DNA from: Streptomyces vinaceus
GTDB taxonomy: Bacteria; Actinomycetota; Actinomycetes; Streptomycetales; Streptomycetaceae
NCBI RefSeq assembly: GCF_008704935.1
Contig: NZ_CP023692.1
Span: 62,001 to 126,000 of the forward strand
Direction of reading: 5' to 3'
DNA length: 64,000 bases
The stretch's first letter is position 1. Each line of letters begins with the position of its first letter. Under the pieces are notes generated by a model. The model was not told the origin of the DNA and searched no databases. It worked only from the letters and a program-made list of their open reading frames with translations. Both the position numbers and the translations under genes were made by a program. This document shows, one piece after another, positions 1 through 6,917 of the stretch.

Positions 1-410
1 CTCCGGTCCGTGGGCGAGCCCGGATTGAGCAGGCGCAGGCCCCCCACCGCGGAATCCCACGGGATGTGGCTGTGGCCGAACACCAGCACGTCGGTTTCCG
101 GGAACCGCTCGGAGCAGCGGCTCTCGCGCCCATTGGCCGCACCCGTTTCGTGCACCACCGCGAAGCGCACCCCGGCCAGCTCGGCGCGGGCGACCTCGGG
201 GAGCCTGCGGCGCAGCGGGAGACCGTCGTTGTTGCCGTGGACGCCGAGCAGCCGGTGCGACCGGGATTCCAGCAGGTCGAGGGTTGCCTCGTCGACCCAG
301 TCCCCCGCGTGGAGTACGGCGTCGGCGGTGTCGACGGCCGCCAGGAGGGGCGCCGGCAAAGCGCGGGCGCGGGTGGGGACGTGGGTGTCGGACATCAGCA
401 GGAGCCGCAT
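1..410 (-). CDS. YfcE/MJ0936-type metallophosphoesterase (3' end off window)
   Basis: Calcineurin-like phosphoesterase of the small YfcE class, which hydrolyses phosphodiesters with a two-metal centre in the cytoplasm. The visible 136 residues hold the family motifs in order: SDTH (Asp8, His10), GDWVD (Asp37), GNND (Asn60), a VVHETG histidine (His87) and GHSHIP (112-117). The reading frame is still open at the left edge, so perhaps 20-30 C-terminal residues are missing compared with the usual length of about 160. The ATG at 410 puts the first metal motif at residue 7, as is normal. The family call is firm; the substrate cannot be read from the sequence. Confidence 0.85.
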   Translation of the reverse strand, partial: MRLLLMSDTHVPTRARALPAPLLAAVDTADAVLHAGDWVDEATLDLLESRSHRLLGVHGNNDGLPLRRRLPEVARAELAGVRFAVVHETGAANGRESRCSERFPETDVLVFGHSHIPWDSAVGGLRLLNPGSPTDR

Positions 411-526
411 GGGGCCAACGGTATGACGGCGCGGCGGGGCGTGCGAGCCGCTGCGGGCCGCGGCCGCGCAACAGCCCGGGCGGCGAACGTGCCGAGCCCG
501 CCGGGCCACGACGGGCCGGCGCGACC

Positions 527-1605
527 GGCGCGAGCCGGCTCCTCACCACCGTGCGCTGCCAGGCCGGGTTCGAGGTGGAGCGGGGGGCGGCCGGACTCGA
601 CACGGCCTTCGTGGCCCGTTCGACCGGCGGGCGGAGCCGGGGCCGGTGCGGGGCTCTGCTCCTCGGACACGACGCGTTGCCCGACCTCGGGCACGCCTGC
701 GGCCACAACCTGATCGTGGCGGCCGGGCCGGGAGCCGCGCTCGCGCTGCACAGCTTTCTCGACGGATCGGGGGCACGGTGCTCGCGGTCGGCACCTCTGC
801 CGAGGAGCGGGGCGGCGGCAAGGTCGCGCTGACCGACGCGGACGTGTTCGAAGGCGTGGACGCGGCGCTGATGTTCCATCCCGGCGTGCACGACTGGTCG
901 TGGGCGCCTCTGACGGCTCAGACGCAGGTACGGGCGGGCTTCCCCGGCCGCGCCGCCCACCCGACCGGAGATCCGGTCGGCGGGATAAACGCCCTCGTCG
1001 CCCTCGTCCAGCTGTTCAACGTCATGGCAGTGTCGAGCAGACGCCTGCCCCCGGGCTCGTCCGTCAAGGGCATCGTGACGGACGGAGGCCGCGCCACCAA
1101 CATCGTGCCGGCGTATGAGGAAGGGCTGTTCGGCCTGCGCGCAGCCACGGGCACGGAGCTCGACGTGCTGGTCGCCGCCGTCGGCACGTGGTCCGGGGGC
1201 GTGGCGGCCGCGACCGGCACCAGGGCAGAGGTGACACGGCTGGGCAACGGGTACGCGCATTTCAGGCCCAACGACGTCCTGTCCGAGCGGTTCAGCCGGC
1301 ACGTCGCCGGGTCCGGCATCCACCTCACCGATCCGGCCGGCGGGGTGTTCCTCGGTTCCTCCGACGTCGGGGACGTGAGCAACCGGGGCCCCGCGATCCA
1401 CCCTTTCGTCGCGATCCTGGGCGAGGAGGAGTCGGACCGCACCCCCGCGTTTTCCGCACGGGCCACGGCCTCGTAGCGGGGTCGACAGGTGATGCTGGCT
1501 GCCGCTGAGGCGCTCGCCCGTACGGCAGCCGACGTCCTCACCGATGCCGGGCTGTCGGCACGGGCGTGGGCCCGCCTGCGCGAGATGGCTGCGGCCGGGC
1601 TCTGA
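527..1605 (+). pseudogene. Disrupted M20-family amidohydrolase (M20D-like)
   Basis: Remnant of a metal-dependent M20 peptidase/amidohydrolase of the aminobenzoyl-glutamate or N-acyl-amino-acid hydrolase kind. The metal-binding HACGH motif (near 693-707) is read in one frame. The continuation, including AEE, VDAALMFHPG and the lid domain, is read in the next frame. The switch is at a run of five Gs at 769-773, where one missing G would explain it. The second frame then meets an in-frame TAG at 1474-1476, after which a typical M20 C-terminus (LAAAEALARTAADVL and on) runs to the TGA at 1603-1605. The N-terminus before about 527 is absent. With one frameshift, one nonsense codon and no start, this is a pseudogene. 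Confidence 0.8.
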
Positions 1606-1641
1606 CCCGGCCGGGGCGTCGTGCGCGTGCGGGCGACCGGG

Positions 1642-2355
1642 TCATCCCTCGACGCCGGTCGAGGTGTGGGCGGCACCGACCGGTTTGGACTCCGGTGAGC
1701 CCCGCTGGCGCAGGTAGACGGAGAGGATGACCATGGCGGCGACCGCCAGCAGCTCCGACTGCCAGTTCTGCAGGGTACGGCTCCAGAAGTCCGGCAGGAC
1801 GAGGTACTCGGCCCAGCCGACGGGCGCTTGGAGCTGCCGCAGCTGCTGTTCGTCGTAGGCCGCCACGCCGGCGACCGACTGGGCCGACCAGGAGCCGAGG
1901 AACAGGCAGCCCATGACGATCCCCAGCGAGCGCGAGTAGACCCTCTGCCGCCAGTCCTTGGTCCCCGCCCAGCGGGGCGAGTCGCTGCGGGCGTGGTCAC
2001 CCAGGCGCTGCTCGCGGTCGGACTCCGGGCCGGCCTTGTGGAGCTCCTTCGACTCGGGCGAGCCGCGCTGGAGGAGCCAGACGGTCCCGAAGATGTACAG
2101 GAAGAACTGGAGGAACTCCGACTGCCAGTTCTCGGTGACGTCCACCGCGAAGTCGGAGGTGGTCACGTACTCGCCCAGGCCGATCGTCTGGAGGCCGTCG
2201 ACGGTCAGCGCCTCGTTGAACTCGGCGTGTCCGACGACCGCCTGGCAAGCCAGGACCACGAGGAACGCCGTGCCGAACACCAGGGTCAGGCTGTTGTCCC
2301 GCCAGAACCCGCCCCTGCGCCGCGCCCCGCGCCGCTCGCGCTCGTCGGCGCTCAC
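1642..2355 (-). CDS. DUF6766 family membrane protein, cassette copy 1
   Basis: Integral membrane protein of 237 residues that I place in the DUF6766 family; function unknown. It is an internal duplication. Each half has two hydrophobic segments, an NWQSE motif before the second helix, and the signature QRGSPESK just after it (near residues 96-103 and 221-228). The GTG start at 2355 was chosen because it overlaps the TGA of the tiny upstream membrane peptide (GTGA); an earlier GTG at 2415 would run through that peptide. Upstream lie the 27-residue peptide and a lipoprotein, forming a three-gene unit that recurs in damaged form at 23.9-24.8 kb. A membrane or envelope complex is inferred from this conserved order only. 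Confidence 0.75.
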   Translation of the reverse strand: MSADERERRGARRRGGFWRDNSLTLVFGTAFLVVLACQAVVGHAEFNEALTVDGLQTIGLGEYVTTSDFAVDVTENWQSEFLQFFLYIFGTVWLLQRGSPESKELHKAGPESDREQRLGDHARSDSPRWAGTKDWRQRVYSRSLGIVMGCLFLGSWSAQSVAGVAAYDEQQLRQLQAPVGWAEYLVLPDFWSRTLQNWQSELLAVAAMVILSVYLRQRGSPESKPVGAAHTSTGVEG

Positions 2356-2435
2356 CGGTGCATCGCCCCGATCGCCGTGAAGTACGCGAGGCCGCCCACC
2401 ACCACGACCAGGCACAGCACGAACAGCACGCGCAT
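2352..2435 (-). CDS. 27-residue single-pass membrane peptide, cassette copy 1
   Basis: Very small gene that is easily missed. Its ATG at 2435 lies two bases after the lipoprotein stop, and its TGA overlaps the GTG of the DUF6766 gene. The product is one hydrophobic helix: it begins MRVLFVLCLVVVV, contains a GG pair and ends IGAMHR. The tight spacing predicts translational coupling of all three genes. A damaged homologue with the same IGAMHR end lies at 24283-24360. Conservation of a peptide this short between two copies suggests selection at the protein level. A subunit or stabiliser of the membrane partner is possible, but this is inference. Confidence 0.65.
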   Translation of the reverse strand: MRVLFVLCLVVVVGGLAYFTAIGAMHR

Positions 2436-2437
2436 CG

Positions 2438-2860
2438 TCAGCCGCCCTTCAGCACGCATTGGTAGGGACGGTCCCCCTGGGGCGTACAGCCCGCCGCAAC
2501 GATTTTCCAGCCGTCGTCGAACTGAGACAGGAAGAGCGTGTCGCCGACCAGGCGGAGCATGGCCTGGCGCCCGTACACCTCGGTGGCGCGTACCGGCCCC
2601 GTCCGTGGCAGCTCCTGTGCCCCCAGGGCGTCAGGGCAAGCCTTCTCCTCCTCCTGCTCCAACTCTCCGCGCGTCCGGGGTGCGAGCAGACGGCACGCCG
2701 CCGCGCGGTCCCCGGCCGCCAGCGAGCGCTCGAATCCCTCCCCCGCCGTCCGCGCCCCGTCCACCCGCCCGGAGGGCGCCCCGCACCCTGTGAGGAGCGC
2801 CCCGGCCAGGCACGCGCAGAGACCGGACCGCGCGGCCCGCGCCACGGCCGGCCTCGTCAT
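2438..2860 (-). CDS. Predicted lipoprotein, cassette copy 1
   Basis: Secreted lipoprotein of 140 residues. The start at 2860 (MTRPAV) gives a clean signal peptide with lipobox LLTGC and the lipidated cysteine at residue 26; a longer start at 2890 would add an implausible lead. The mature part contains an LLAPRTR motif, three further cysteines, and a compact C-terminal fold with VYGRQ, DTLFLSQFDDGWKI and CVLKGG. The DTLFLSQF...GWKI pattern resembles NTF2/SnoaL-like folds, but I do not assign a family. First gene of the lipoprotein, micropeptide and DUF6766 unit. Its homologue at 24.4-24.8 kb keeps all these motifs but is frameshifted. Confidence 0.75.
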   Translation of the reverse strand: MTRPAVARAARSGLCACLAGALLTGCGAPSGRVDGARTAGEGFERSLAAGDRAAACRLLAPRTRGELEQEEEKACPDALGAQELPRTGPVRATEVYGRQAMLRLVGDTLFLSQFDDGWKIVAAGCTPQGDRPYQCVLKGG

Positions 2861-3089
2861 GCGCGACCATCCTCCGGGCTGCAGGACCACGCCTCATCTC
2901 CCTACGTCCGGCCGATCAGCTGCGTCTCCCGCCTTATGCCCGCTGCGCGCGACCGGATCCGCCCGGTCTCGCGCCCACCACCCGACCGGTCCAACGACTG
3001 GCGTTCGAATGCCATGGAACGGCCGAATGGGGGCACAGGCGCAGGTACGGCCGGGCCCCACCCGGCCGACGAAGAGGAAGGATGCTTCC

Positions 3090-3539
3090 ATGTCGCAGGT
3101 CGAAGAGTCCGTCGAGGTCGACGTCCCCGTAGGTACCGCGTACAACCAGTGGACGCAGTTCGAGTCGTTCCCCCACTTCATGGATGGTGTGGAGCGGATC
3201 GACCAGCGCACGGACACCATGACGCACTGGGTGGCGAAGATCGGCGGTGTGAGGAAGGAATTCGAGGCCGAGATCACCGAGCAGATCCCGGACGAGCGCG
3301 TCGCCTGGACAGCGCTGGGGGGCGACGTGAAACAAGCCGGCGTGGTCACCTTCCACCGCCTGGACGACACCCGGTGCAAGGTGATGCTGCAGCTCGACTA
3401 CGACCCGGACGGTTTCGCGGAGAACGTGGGCGACAAGCTGGGGTTCGTCAAACGGCAGGTCACCGGTGACCTGAAGCGGTTCAAGGAGTACATCGAGGAC
3501 CGTGGGCGCGAGACGGGCGCCTGGCGCGGCGAAGTCTGA
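3090..3539 (+). CDS. SRPBCC (polyketide cyclase/dehydrase-like) family protein
   Basis: START/SRPBCC superfamily protein of 149 residues; these helix-grip folds bind hydrophobic ligands, and the ligand here is unknown. It begins MSQVEESVEVDVPVGTAY and shows the family pattern: an N-terminal beta strand, a helix with QFESFPHFM, then VAKIGGVRKEFEAEI, and a long C-terminal helix carrying FKEYIEDRG. The start was chosen for the ribosome site GAGGAAGG 8-10 bases upstream; the frame is open further upstream but the extra residues are low in complexity. Members of this subgroup often accompany stress genes in Streptomyces. A very strong terminator-like hairpin follows at 3584-3629. Confidence 0.8.
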   Translation: MSQVEESVEVDVPVGTAYNQWTQFESFPHFMDGVERIDQRTDTMTHWVAKIGGVRKEFEAEITEQIPDERVAWTALGGDVKQAGVVTFHRLDDTRCKVMLQLDYDPDGFAENVGDKLGFVKRQVTGDLKRFKEYIEDRGRETGAWRGEV

Positions 3540-3583
3540 CGGCGTGACCGGTTTCGTCCGCACAGCCGGGGACTCCCCGGACT

Positions 3584-3629
3584 CCGTCGGCGGCCCCCTG
3601 CGCGGTATGGCGCAGGGGGCCGCCGACGG
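3584..3629 (+). terminator. Perfect 20-bp stem hairpin after the SRPBCC gene
   Basis: Left arm 3584-3603 and right arm 3610-3629 are exact reverse complements around a six-base loop (GGTATG). The stem is G/C-rich and no T-run follows, as is typical of actinobacterial terminators. It starts 45 bases after the SRPBCC stop. Confidence 0.8.
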
Positions 3630-3689
3630 AGGGGGAACGGCCCGCGTGAGCGGGCACCGCCCCGGAGCCGTCGTGACCGGGCCCGCATG

Positions 3690-3975
3690 CGGCGCAGCAG
3701 GTCGCGGGTCGTGCGCAGGCTCAGCGTGCTGAGCCAGGAGAGGCTCGGGTGGCGTGAGCGCAGGTGGGACAGCGCCCTCGTGCCCAGACCGGTATACAGG
3801 AAGCGATCGTCAATGCCGGTGCCCGTGACGACGAGGTCCGCGCAGTCGACGTACCGGCGGTAGTGCACCCGCCCGACGATCTTCCGCGCCCGGACCGGGG
3901 TCGCCGGGAATGTGCGTGGGCATGAACTCGATGTCCCGGTACGCGAGGAACCGCCGCCGCAGGCGGCTGACGACC
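3690..3975 (-). pseudogene. Decayed paralogue of the 37.5-kb conserved protein
   Basis: Two frames on the minus strand together match the intact gene at 37499-37984. The N-terminal piece includes AYRDIEFMPTHIPGDPG. The C-terminal piece includes KIVGRVHYRR, TGLGTRALSHLRSRHP and LRTTRDLLRRM. About 26 bases encoding the segment between them (QECLLLVHV in the intact copy) are missing near 3880-3890, and the frame is lost there. The TGLGTRAL motif resembles the acetyl-CoA loop of GNAT folds, but this is tentative. Confidence 0.7.
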
Positions 3976-4059
3976 CTTCCCCCGCGCCCGTGCCGAGCCC
4001 GGTGACGACGCGAGGGGGACCACCGGCCTCAGCCGAGCCGGACGGTAGACCCGCGGAAC

Positions 4060-4246
4060 TCTCCTGATATCCGAACATGCCGAACAGTGCGCCGTTGTAC
4101 GCCTCGACGATCTGGAACGTCCAATGGCCCGGGATGACGTTCCGTCCGAGGATCTCCCGCTCCACCAGGCGCGCTTGGGCTTCGTGGCCCGCCTCATGGA
4201 GCAGCCTGAAGGCATCGTGCGACTCGAAGTCCGCGGTGCCCGTCAA
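4060..4246 (-). pseudogene. Gene-like fragment with an HEAGH motif, unknown family
   Basis: From the TTG at 4246 about 62 codons have strong third-position G/C bias and sensible protein composition, including LLHEAGHEAQARLVERE and WTFQIVEAYNG, before the sequence becomes low in complexity. I do not recognise the family. The frame also stays open for a short way upstream of the TTG without a start codon, which suggests a truncated gene. A plus-strand frame overlaps part of it (see 4124-4534), and only one of the two is likely to be real here. Confidence 0.35.
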
Positions 4247-4534
4247 CTGATCGAACCTGTACAGGTGGTCGGGACCGGCAATTGGACTGTGGCTCTTGGA
4301 ACCACGCGGTTCGCGGACATCCTGGCCGATGTGGTCCCGTGGTTGGAGACCTTCTGCGAGCCCGTGGAGGCCAAGGCCAGCGGCGACGTGTATTTCTGGG
4401 TACGAGACCTTTCGGCCCTGCGCGTCCGGGCCTTCGACCCGGCCGATGTCGGCGTGTTCTTCCTGTCAGAGGACGAGGAGATGCCCGCTGGGGCCGCGAC
4501 GGGGGCCGCACCCCGACACAGGCCCGCGACCTGA
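4124..4534 (+). CDS. Hypothetical protein
   Basis: Open frame of 136 codons. Its second half (about 4260-4500) has gene-like codon use and a coherent acidic, hydrophobic-patterned sequence (GTTRFADILADVVPWLETF, DVYFWVRDLSALRV, DVGVFFLSEDEE). The first half lies opposite the fragment at 4060-4246 and is less convincing. No family is recognised and there is no clear ribosome site at the ATG, so the true start may be downstream. It may be the surviving part of a larger gene in this decayed stretch. Confidence 0.35.
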   Translation: MARDDVPSEDLPLHQARLGFVARLMEQPEGIVRLEVRGARQLIEPVQVVGTGNWTVALGTTRFADILADVVPWLETFCEPVEAKASGDVYFWVRDLSALRVRAFDPADVGVFFLSEDEEMPAGAATGAAPRHRPAT

Positions 4535-4880
4535 GCCAGCTTCCCTCGTGCGGGTGACCCGGGTCCGGCGGCGAACCGGGCCGGTTCCCCGCTATCGCAG
4601 TGCGCATGAAGCCGATCGACGAGCAGCACATCGCGGAGCCCGCCCTGGTGGCCCTGGAGGTCACCGGCGGCGACGAGGAACCGTCCGGGCCGTCATGACC
4701 ACGCTGGACGAGCGCTGGGCCACCCAGGCATCGGCCCTGTGCGCAGGGATCCCGGCAAGCCCGGCGTCCGGACCCGGATCCACGCCGACGCCCCGACCCC
4801 AAAGGGGAACCCGGGGCGACACCCCCCACTCACCCGACCCCGGAAGCGGAGCCGGGGCCCCACCGCCCCCACCAGAGCCG

Positions 4881-5870
4881 TCAGACCGTAATGACGATCT
4901 TGCCCCGGGCAGCGCCCGCCATCAGCATCTCCAACGCCTGCGGGACCTGGTCGAGCGGGAAGGTCGCGGACACGACGGGGCCGACCTGGCCCGCGTCGAC
5001 GAGCGAGGCCAGTTCGTTCAGGTCCGCGCGGTTCTGGCGGCTGGCCAGCATCGTCAGCCGCTGCCGGGTGAAGGGCGAGCGCACGACCGCGTGGAATTGG
5101 CGGCCCATGCCCACCCAGTCGCCGCAGTCCTCGCCGCCCACGATGACGAGCGTGCCGCGCGGCGCCAGTATCCGGCGTAGCCGAGCGAGCGGGGTGCCGC
5201 CCGCGATGTCCACCACCACGTCGTAGCCGACGCCCCCGGCGGTGACGTCCTCGCGCGTGTAGTCGAGCACGCGGTCCGCGCCCAGCGAGCGCACCAGGTC
5301 CGCCTTGGTCGGCCCGCACACCCCGGTGACCTCGGCCCCGAAGGCCTTGGCCAGCTGCACGACGTACGTGCCCACGCCGCCCGACGCCCCGGTGACCAGC
5401 ACCCGTTGGCCGGCCCGGACCCGCCCGGCGCCGCGCAGCGCCTGGAGCGCGGTCAGGCCGGACACCGCGAGCCCGCCCGCCTCCGGGTACCCCAGCCGCT
5501 CGGGCTTGGGCGCCAGTCGGTCGGCGCGCGCCACCACGTACTCGGCGAACGCCCCGCGGGCGGTTCCGAACACCTCGTCGCCCACGGCGAACCCGGTCAC
5601 CCCGGGGCCGAGCGCGGCCACCGTGCCCGCCACGTCCAGCCCGGTCATCGGGATACGGGGCCGTCTCAGCCCCAGGGCCGCGCGCACCGCGTAGGGGTAG
5701 CCGGCCATCAGGTGCCAGGTACCGCGGTCGACGCCGGCCGCCCGGACCCGCAGGAGCACCTGCCCGGCGCCGGGGGTCGGCCGTGCCACCTCCGTGAGGC
5801 GCAGCACCTCGGGAGTCCCGTAAGCGGTCTGAACGACCGCCCTCATCGTCGAGCTGTCCATCTGCGTCAT
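4881..5870 (-). CDS. Zinc-independent MDR-family NAD(P)-dependent alcohol dehydrogenase
   Basis: Medium-chain dehydrogenase/reductase of 329 residues, close to the quinone-oxidoreductase type, expected to reduce an enone, quinone or aldehyde with NAD(P)H in the cytoplasm. The N-terminal GroES-like domain carries GLDVAGTVAALGPGV and FAVGDEVFG. The Rossmann domain has the VLVTGASGGVGTYVVQLAK nucleotide loop and ends GKIVITV. The catalytic zinc ligands of true alcohol dehydrogenases are not evident. The ATG at 5870 has AGGACGGG immediately upstream; an internal ATG (MRAVVQ) is possible. It is divergent from a TetR regulator, with a palindrome between them, so repression by that regulator is likely. 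Confidence 0.85.
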   Translation of the reverse strand: MTQMDSSTMRAVVQTAYGTPEVLRLTEVARPTPGAGQVLLRVRAAGVDRGTWHLMAGYPYAVRAALGLRRPRIPMTGLDVAGTVAALGPGVTGFAVGDEVFGTARGAFAEYVVARADRLAPKPERLGYPEAGGLAVSGLTALQALRGAGRVRAGQRVLVTGASGGVGTYVVQLAKAFGAEVTGVCGPTKADLVRSLGADRVLDYTREDVTAGGVGYDVVVDIAGGTPLARLRRILAPRGTLVIVGGEDCGDWVGMGRQFHAVVRSPFTRQRLTMLASRQNRADLNELASLVDAGQVGPVVSATFPLDQVPQALEMLMAGAARGKIVITV

Positions 5871-5895
5871 CCCGTCCTACTCGCCCGGTCCGCTG

Positions 5896-5910
5896 CCGTA
5901 CTTAGTACGG
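5896..5910. promoter_or_regulatory. Candidate TetR operator (CCGTAC-TTA-GTACGG)
   Basis: Perfect inverted repeat of six bases with a three-base spacer, in the 89-bp interval between the dehydrogenase start (5870) and the preferred TetR start (5960). A further GTAC (5911-5914) overlaps it, and GTACGG occurs again at 5936-5941. It is well placed to control both divergent genes. Confidence 0.5.
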
Positions 5911-5959
5911 TACCGTGGACCGTCCGGTCAACCCAGTACGGAGCAGGACGGAGACAGAA

Positions 5960-6616
5960 GTGCCCGAGCACGAACCCCTCAGCCGCGACCGCGTCCTTCA
6001 GGCCGCCGTGGGCCTCGCCGACGAGGGAGGGGTCGCCGCCGTCACCATGAGGGCGGTGGCGGAGCGACTCGGGGTCAAACCGATGTCCCTCTACCACCAC
6101 GTGCCCCACAAAGAGGCGATCCTCGACGGCATCGTCGACGCCGTCTTCGCCGACATCGAGCTCCCCCTCGACGAACCGGACTGGCGCGCCGCCCTGCGCC
6201 ACCGCGCGCACAGCGCCCGGACGGTTCTCGGACGGCACTCCTGGGCCATCGCCCTCATGGAGTCGCGCACCCACCCCGGCCCGGCCACCCTGCACCACCA
6301 CGACGCCGTCCTGGGGATCCTCAGCCGCGCCGGCTTCCCCTACGCGCTCGCGGGGCACGCCTACTCGCTCCTGGACAGCTATGTGTACGGCTTCGCCCTG
6401 ACCGAGGCGGCCCTGCCCTTCGCCCCGCAGGACGTGGAGATCGCCGTCGGCGACTACCTCGCGGCCTTCCCGGTCGGGGCCTACCCGCACCTGGCCGAGT
6501 TCGCGGCCCAGCATGTGCTCCAGCCCGGCTACTCGTACGGGTCGGAGTTCGACTACGGCCTCGAACTGATCCTGGACACCCTCGCGGCCCGCCTCTCCGG
6601 GGCCGCCGGACCCTGA
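5960..6616 (+). CDS. TetR/AcrR family transcriptional regulator
   Basis: TetR-family repressor of 218 residues. The N-terminal DNA-binding domain includes ADEGGVAAVTMRAVAERLGV and the signature MSLYHHVPHKEAILDGIVD. The C-terminal domain is of the type that follows YHHV-containing heads (MESRTHPGP, LDSYVYGFALTEA). I prefer the GTG at 5960, which has GGAG-type bases upstream, over the in-frame GTG at 5915, which would place the start next to the putative operator with no ribosome site. It probably represses itself and the divergent dehydrogenase; the inducer is unknown. Confidence 0.85.
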   Translation: MPEHEPLSRDRVLQAAVGLADEGGVAAVTMRAVAERLGVKPMSLYHHVPHKEAILDGIVDAVFADIELPLDEPDWRAALRHRAHSARTVLGRHSWAIALMESRTHPGPATLHHHDAVLGILSRAGFPYALAGHAYSLLDSYVYGFALTEAALPFAPQDVEIAVGDYLAAFPVGAYPHLAEFAAQHVLQPGYSYGSEFDYGLELILDTLAARLSGAAGP

Positions 6617-6917
6617 ACCGCACGCGGACCCCACCGGCACCCCACCCCATACGGCCGGGACCGTCCGCTGTCATACCGCTCTGGCACCATGCAAGTCACT
6701 GGCGGTAGGCCCCCGAACTGCAGGTACTGGTAAAACGCCCGCACAAGGTCTTCACGAAAGCGCACCTGCGGCCCTGCAGCTGGCAGCAGTGCCGATCAGC
6801 GCCGGCGCCAATGATCGGCCGCGATCGCCGCCACGCGCACGCGTCCGCGTGCGTGGACCGCGCTGCCCCTGAGCGGAGGCGAGGGCAGCGCCGACGGGAC
6901 GGATACGGACGCGGCTC
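6617..6917. other. Intergenic, nothing recognised
   Basis: About 300 bases between convergent genes. No credible gene, hairpin of note or repeat was seen. Confidence 0.4.
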
